DNA from: Anaerolineae bacterium
Lineage (GTDB): Bacteria > Chloroflexota > Anaerolineae > Anaerolineales > E44-bin32
Assembly: GCA_030598885.1 (NCBI GenBank)
Contig: JAUVOZ010000100.1
Coordinates: 1-7,392 of the forward strand
DNA length: 7,392 nt
Direction of reading: 5' to 3'
A model generated the notes under the pieces. The model was not told where the DNA came from, did not search any database, and was given only the letters and a program-made list of their open reading frames with translations. This document shows positions 5,116 through 7,392 of the stretch, one piece after another (position 1 is the first letter of the stretch; every line of letters starts with the position of its first letter). Made by a program: the position numbers and the translations under genes.

Positions 5116-5826
5116 CTACTCACCGAACAAAGAGCGTTCGAGCGTAAGTAGGTTGCTGGCCAAAATCTGCAAATCACGTTGGGCGGCAAAGGCATTATCA
5201 TCGACCTCCTCTAACACCAAAGCCAGTCTATTCCGTAATCCTTCCACAGTGTCCGCACCAATAAGCTCGACGTCCAGTGCCATGAGGCGATCGTCGGTAC
5301 CCGCCAGGGCCGCTTTAGCAGCAATTGGATCCTCTTGAGCTATCGCCAACTGCGCTGCAGTTACGTCCACCAGCACGCTCAAGAGATCCATCCTTTGTTT
5401 GGTCGTGGTTATCTCATTCCGTAGAGACGAGTTTTCCCCTTCCAGGGGATGCAACGATTCTACTTCGCTCTCTAGCGAATCAATTTGATTCTGGGCCGAC
5501 TCTAACTCAGCCCGAAGTGAGCCGATCTGCTCCAATCCCGGACGAACTTGGACAACCCATGTCACGGCTACACCACAAGCAAACACAACCATAAACCCAG
5601 TAACCCAACGCAGCGCTCGGCTCATAAAGCGACGTAATTTACTAGGTGGCTTAGCAGGCTCGTCCTCCTCTAAAAGTTCCACCGGCTCGCCTTCCATAAC
5701 AACCGGTTCGACCTCGGGAGCCTCGATCTCAGCTTCCACCGGCTCAATAACCGGGGATTCATCTTCAGAAGCCATAGACTCAACCTCGGGTTGCTCGTCC
5801 TGGATCTGCGGATCATTATCAGTCAT
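5116..5826 (-). CDS. Single-pass membrane protein: acidic N-terminus, TM helix, coiled coil, C-terminal helical domain
   Basis: Function not recognised. The start used is ATG 5826 (236 residues, MTDNDPQ), with AGGAGG six bases upstream; an ATG directly before it (5829) and one at 5841 are in frame but too close to, or before, that site. The start lies inside the end of the upstream gene (8-base overlap), indicating translational coupling. Residues 1-60 are very acidic with EPV-type repeats. Next come a basic patch KLRRFMSRALR (63-73), one transmembrane helix (about 74-93) and a coiled coil (about 97-147: IGSLRAELESAQNQIDSLES). The last part is a helical domain (about 150-236) with AAQLAIAQEDPIAAKAAL and DDRLMALD. 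Basic residues before the helix put the acidic N-terminus in the cytoplasm and the rest outside. The C-terminal domain resembles that of the upstream neighbour and, by eye, HemX-type helical domains. Last gene of the operon, followed by the terminator at 5043-5075. Confidence 0.85.
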   Translation of the reverse strand: MTDNDPQIQDEQPEVESMASEDESPVIEPVEAEIEAPEVEPVVMEGEPVELLEEDEPAKPPSKLRRFMSRALRWVTGFMVVFACGVAVTWVVQVRPGLEQIGSLRAELESAQNQIDSLESEVESLHPLEGENSSLRNEITTTKQRMDLLSVLVDVTAAQLAIAQEDPIAAKAALAGTDDRLMALDVELIGADTVEGLRNRLALVLEEVDDNAFAAQRDLQILASNLLTLERSLFGE

Positions 5827-6655
5827 CATTATCCTCCTCATATAATATTTCGCCCGAGGGAATAGTTAGGTATGACGCGGGCTTAGTCGCCTCGACCAGC
5901 AGCTTCCAAGCGATTTCTAGTTCGTCGGCAGCTACAATCGGGGTCGTTCGAATATCCGTCAGGGCTAAATCAAGCCTTTCGACGATTTGCTTCAGCGCCT
6001 CGTCTTCCCCATCCTGCTCAGCTCCAATCACCTCGTCCAGCAGATTTCGGGCAGTGGTAATTTCCTCAGCAGCAAGACCAAGGTTATCCTGAACCAACCA
6101 CAGGCGGGCTTTGGTGAGCAAGGTCATGGCCCGGATCAACTGCAATTGTCGTCCTATACTCGCCGCTGGCAACTCAACTGCGGTCAGAGTTGCCTCTAGA
6201 GTCTCAACTCTGGTAACCATCTCGTCCATATCAGAAGTCAGATCTTCCACTCTATCAACTAAATTTCGCAACTGGGAAACGCGATCACGCTGGTCCTCCA
6301 ACGATGTCTGCACCACTTCCAATTCTGCCTCCATCGCGGCTAACGCCTCACCTTGCTCTGCCAAACGGCCTTCGATCTCGACCAGGCGTTCCCCAACTTG
6401 CTCTACCTGCCTACCGGAAGTAGTCTGAACCTGGTTCAAGGCTTCCTCTAACTCAGCGATGCGTTGAGTATTAACCTGCATTGGCTCGATGGCGCTCCGA
6501 TAGAGCGTTGGCACCCCGAAATAAATCGCTACCCCAAACACGCCGCCAAGCAGCACTACGATCAGGAAACGTAGTAAGAAGCGCATTACCCGAGAGAAGA
6601 ACGACGCCTTTCGCTCTCCAGCCTCCGGTTCAGAGACTTCCGAATTATCACTCAT
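5819..6655 (-). CDS. Single-pass membrane protein with long coiled coil and C-terminal helical domain (Mic60/HemX-like architecture)
   Basis: Function not recognised. The start used is ATG 6655 (278 residues, MSDNSEVSEPE), with GGAGG five bases upstream; an ATG at 6667 and a GTG at 6670 are in frame but lie before or in that site. A short acidic N-terminus is followed by a basic stretch (RKASFFSRVMRFLLR, 15-29) and one transmembrane helix (about 30-49). A long coiled coil runs about 59-160 with regular heptads (IAELEEALNQVQ, VGERLVEIEGRLAEQGEAL, VEDLTSDMDEMVTRVETLEA). The helical domain (about 165-262) contains LIRAMTLLTKARLWLVQDN and AAEEITTARNLLDEV. Topology by the positive-inside rule is N-in, coiled coil out. 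The gene overlaps the next one by 8 bases and lies 29 bases after the preceding one. The 'AxLxxxQ(D/E)...AA' pattern in its C-terminal domain recurs in the downstream protein, suggesting duplication. Confidence 0.85.
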   Translation of the reverse strand: MSDNSEVSEPEAGERKASFFSRVMRFLLRFLIVVLLGGVFGVAIYFGVPTLYRSAIEPMQVNTQRIAELEEALNQVQTTSGRQVEQVGERLVEIEGRLAEQGEALAAMEAELEVVQTSLEDQRDRVSQLRNLVDRVEDLTSDMDEMVTRVETLEATLTAVELPAASIGRQLQLIRAMTLLTKARLWLVQDNLGLAAEEITTARNLLDEVIGAEQDGEDEALKQIVERLDLALTDIRTTPIVAADELEIAWKLLVEATKPASYLTIPSGEILYEEDNDD

Positions 6656-6684
6656 GTTGTCCTCCATCACAGCCCGGGAAACAA

Positions 6685-7392
6685 CTATGGCTCATCCACC
6701 GGTGAATTCTCGATCAGTAACTGTTCCAGTCCATCAAGAAAAACATCGAACCTGCCGACGCTTTCCGAGAGTATACCAACTTCGCTTTCCAAATCGTCAA
6801 TCAAGGTGCGGGCCGAATTTAACTGCTCAAGAGACTCGGCGATATCGTTCCTCAGAGCGGTAAATTCGCCTTCAACGGTCATCACTCGACCGCTAAGACC
6901 CTCAATCGCCTCAATACGGCGGCCAAGAGCTTCCATGCGGGAGTATACATCGTCCATGTCAGCTTGAAGCGCTGCCAGATCAGTTGTCATCTGACGGACT
7001 ACGCTGTGCTGGCTGATATTGAGCGTCCGGTTTATACCACTAAGAATCGCAAGACTTAGCAACACCGAAATCACCACACTTATTACTGCTGTCCCCAAGA
7101 CCAACCATACCGTCGCCCCCCGGCTGTACGACTGTCTTTCCTTTGCAATCCGCGGCCCTACCGGTGGAGGGACTACCTTCGGCTCCACTTTCTCTAGCTT
7201 GGGGATTTCCACTCTTCTTTCGACCTCCCCGCCATAATCTTCCGCAGTCGGTTCGTCCTCTTGGTCTGTTCCCTCTTCTACTGGCTCTTCTGCTCCCTTT
7301 GCCGGCTCTACTTCTTGACCAAACAATAGATACGGAGCTAGACGATCAATGGCGGCTTTTCCCAAGCCTTGCACCCTAAGCATATCCTCTAG
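6685..7392 (-). CDS. Membrane-anchored coiled-coil protein with N-terminal helix-hairpin-helix half (5' end beyond right edge)
   Basis: The frame stays open to the window edge, reading Leu-Glu-Asp before the first visible Met (7383). LEDMLRVQGLGKAAIDRLAP closely matches the second helix-hairpin-helix of ComEA-type DNA-binding domains ('IEDLLRVPGIGPKTLERLRPY'). The Met is therefore probably internal, which also fits its poorly placed AGAGG only two bases upstream. Numbering from that Met: HhH remnant to about 20, a Glu/Pro-rich acidic linker (23-80, GAEEPVEEGTDQEDEP), one transmembrane helix (about 91-115, preceded by Lys/Arg, so N-in), and a coiled coil (about 126-222: MTTDLAALQADMDDVYSRME, GRRIEAIEGLSGRVMTVEGE). 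It ends soon after at PVDEP without the C-terminal helical domain of its two downstream neighbours. It is first of the three visible genes. The inferred role is a membrane protein that may touch DNA on the cytoplasmic side. Confidence 0.75.
   Translation of the reverse strand, partial: LEDMLRVQGLGKAAIDRLAPYLLFGQEVEPAKGAEEPVEEGTDQEDEPTAEDYGGEVERRVEIPKLEKVEPKVVPPPVGPRIAKERQSYSRGATVWLVLGTAVISVVISVLLSLAILSGINRTLNISQHSVVRQMTTDLAALQADMDDVYSRMEALGRRIEAIEGLSGRVMTVEGEFTALRNDIAESLEQLNSARTLIDDLESEVGILSESVGRFDVFLDGLEQLLIENSPVDEP

Noticed and set aside
5325..5594. Plus-strand open frames opposite the membrane-protein operon (this one and those at 6111-6428, 6481-6863, 7019-7379)
   Set aside because: All antisense to genes with coherent TM and coiled-coil structure and good ribosome sites; no domain features of their own.
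6656..6684. Internal promoter between the first and second coiled-coil genes
   Set aside because: Only 29 bases with no -10/-35-like pair; read-through from the upstream gene is simpler.

Overview
The window (roughly half G+C by eye) looks like bacterial chromosome, most plausibly from an uncultured Chloroflexota (Anaerolineae-like) organism. This rests on recognising protein styles, not on a search: a zinc-finger-less DnaJ with a Gly-Phe/Trp linker, a single-PDZ HtrA with a Thr/Pro-rich linker, and a bacterial eRF1-like (VLRF1/baeRF-type) protein with a C-terminal zinc ribbon. No mobile elements, tRNA, rRNA or CRISPR arrays were seen.

Layout. (1) Minus strand, 1-1051: the ATPase and the N-terminal third or so of the permease of a nitrate/sulfonate/taurine-type ABC importer, joined by an ATGA overlap. 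The permease runs off the left edge. (2) 1052-1634: a 583-base divergent intergenic region. It holds a near-consensus minus-strand promoter (TTGACA-17-TATTAT, 1350-1378) with palindromic candidate operators on both sides, a leader of about 290 bases before the ATPase, and a near-consensus plus-strand promoter (TTGACA-18-TACAAT, 1583-1612) just before the next gene. (3) Plus strand, 1635-4933: a probable three-gene protein-quality-control operon: J-domain co-chaperone, exported HtrA serine protease, and an archaeo-eukaryotic release-factor-like protein. (4) 4934-5115: convergent gap with a perfect 12-bp stem-loop acting as a terminator, probably for both strands. (5) Minus strand, 5116-7392: three consecutive genes for single-pass membrane proteins. 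Each has a charged cytoplasmic N-terminus, one transmembrane helix and a long extracytoplasmic coiled coil. The first in transcription order (cut by the right edge) carries what looks like the second half of a ComEA-type helix-hairpin-helix DNA-binding domain. The other two end in related helical domains.

How the parts may work together. The plus-strand operon pairs cytosolic chaperoning, envelope proteolysis and an eRF1/Vms1-like putative peptidyl-tRNA hydrolase, which suggests nascent-chain or ribosome-associated quality control. The minus-strand trio has the gross architecture of Mic60/HemX-type membrane scaffolds, with a possible DNA tether in its first member. Its function is unknown and it is the best candidate here for an undescribed system. 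Several start codons were moved from the longest open frame to the ATG preceded by a good Shine-Dalgarno sequence; these choices are explained per gene.
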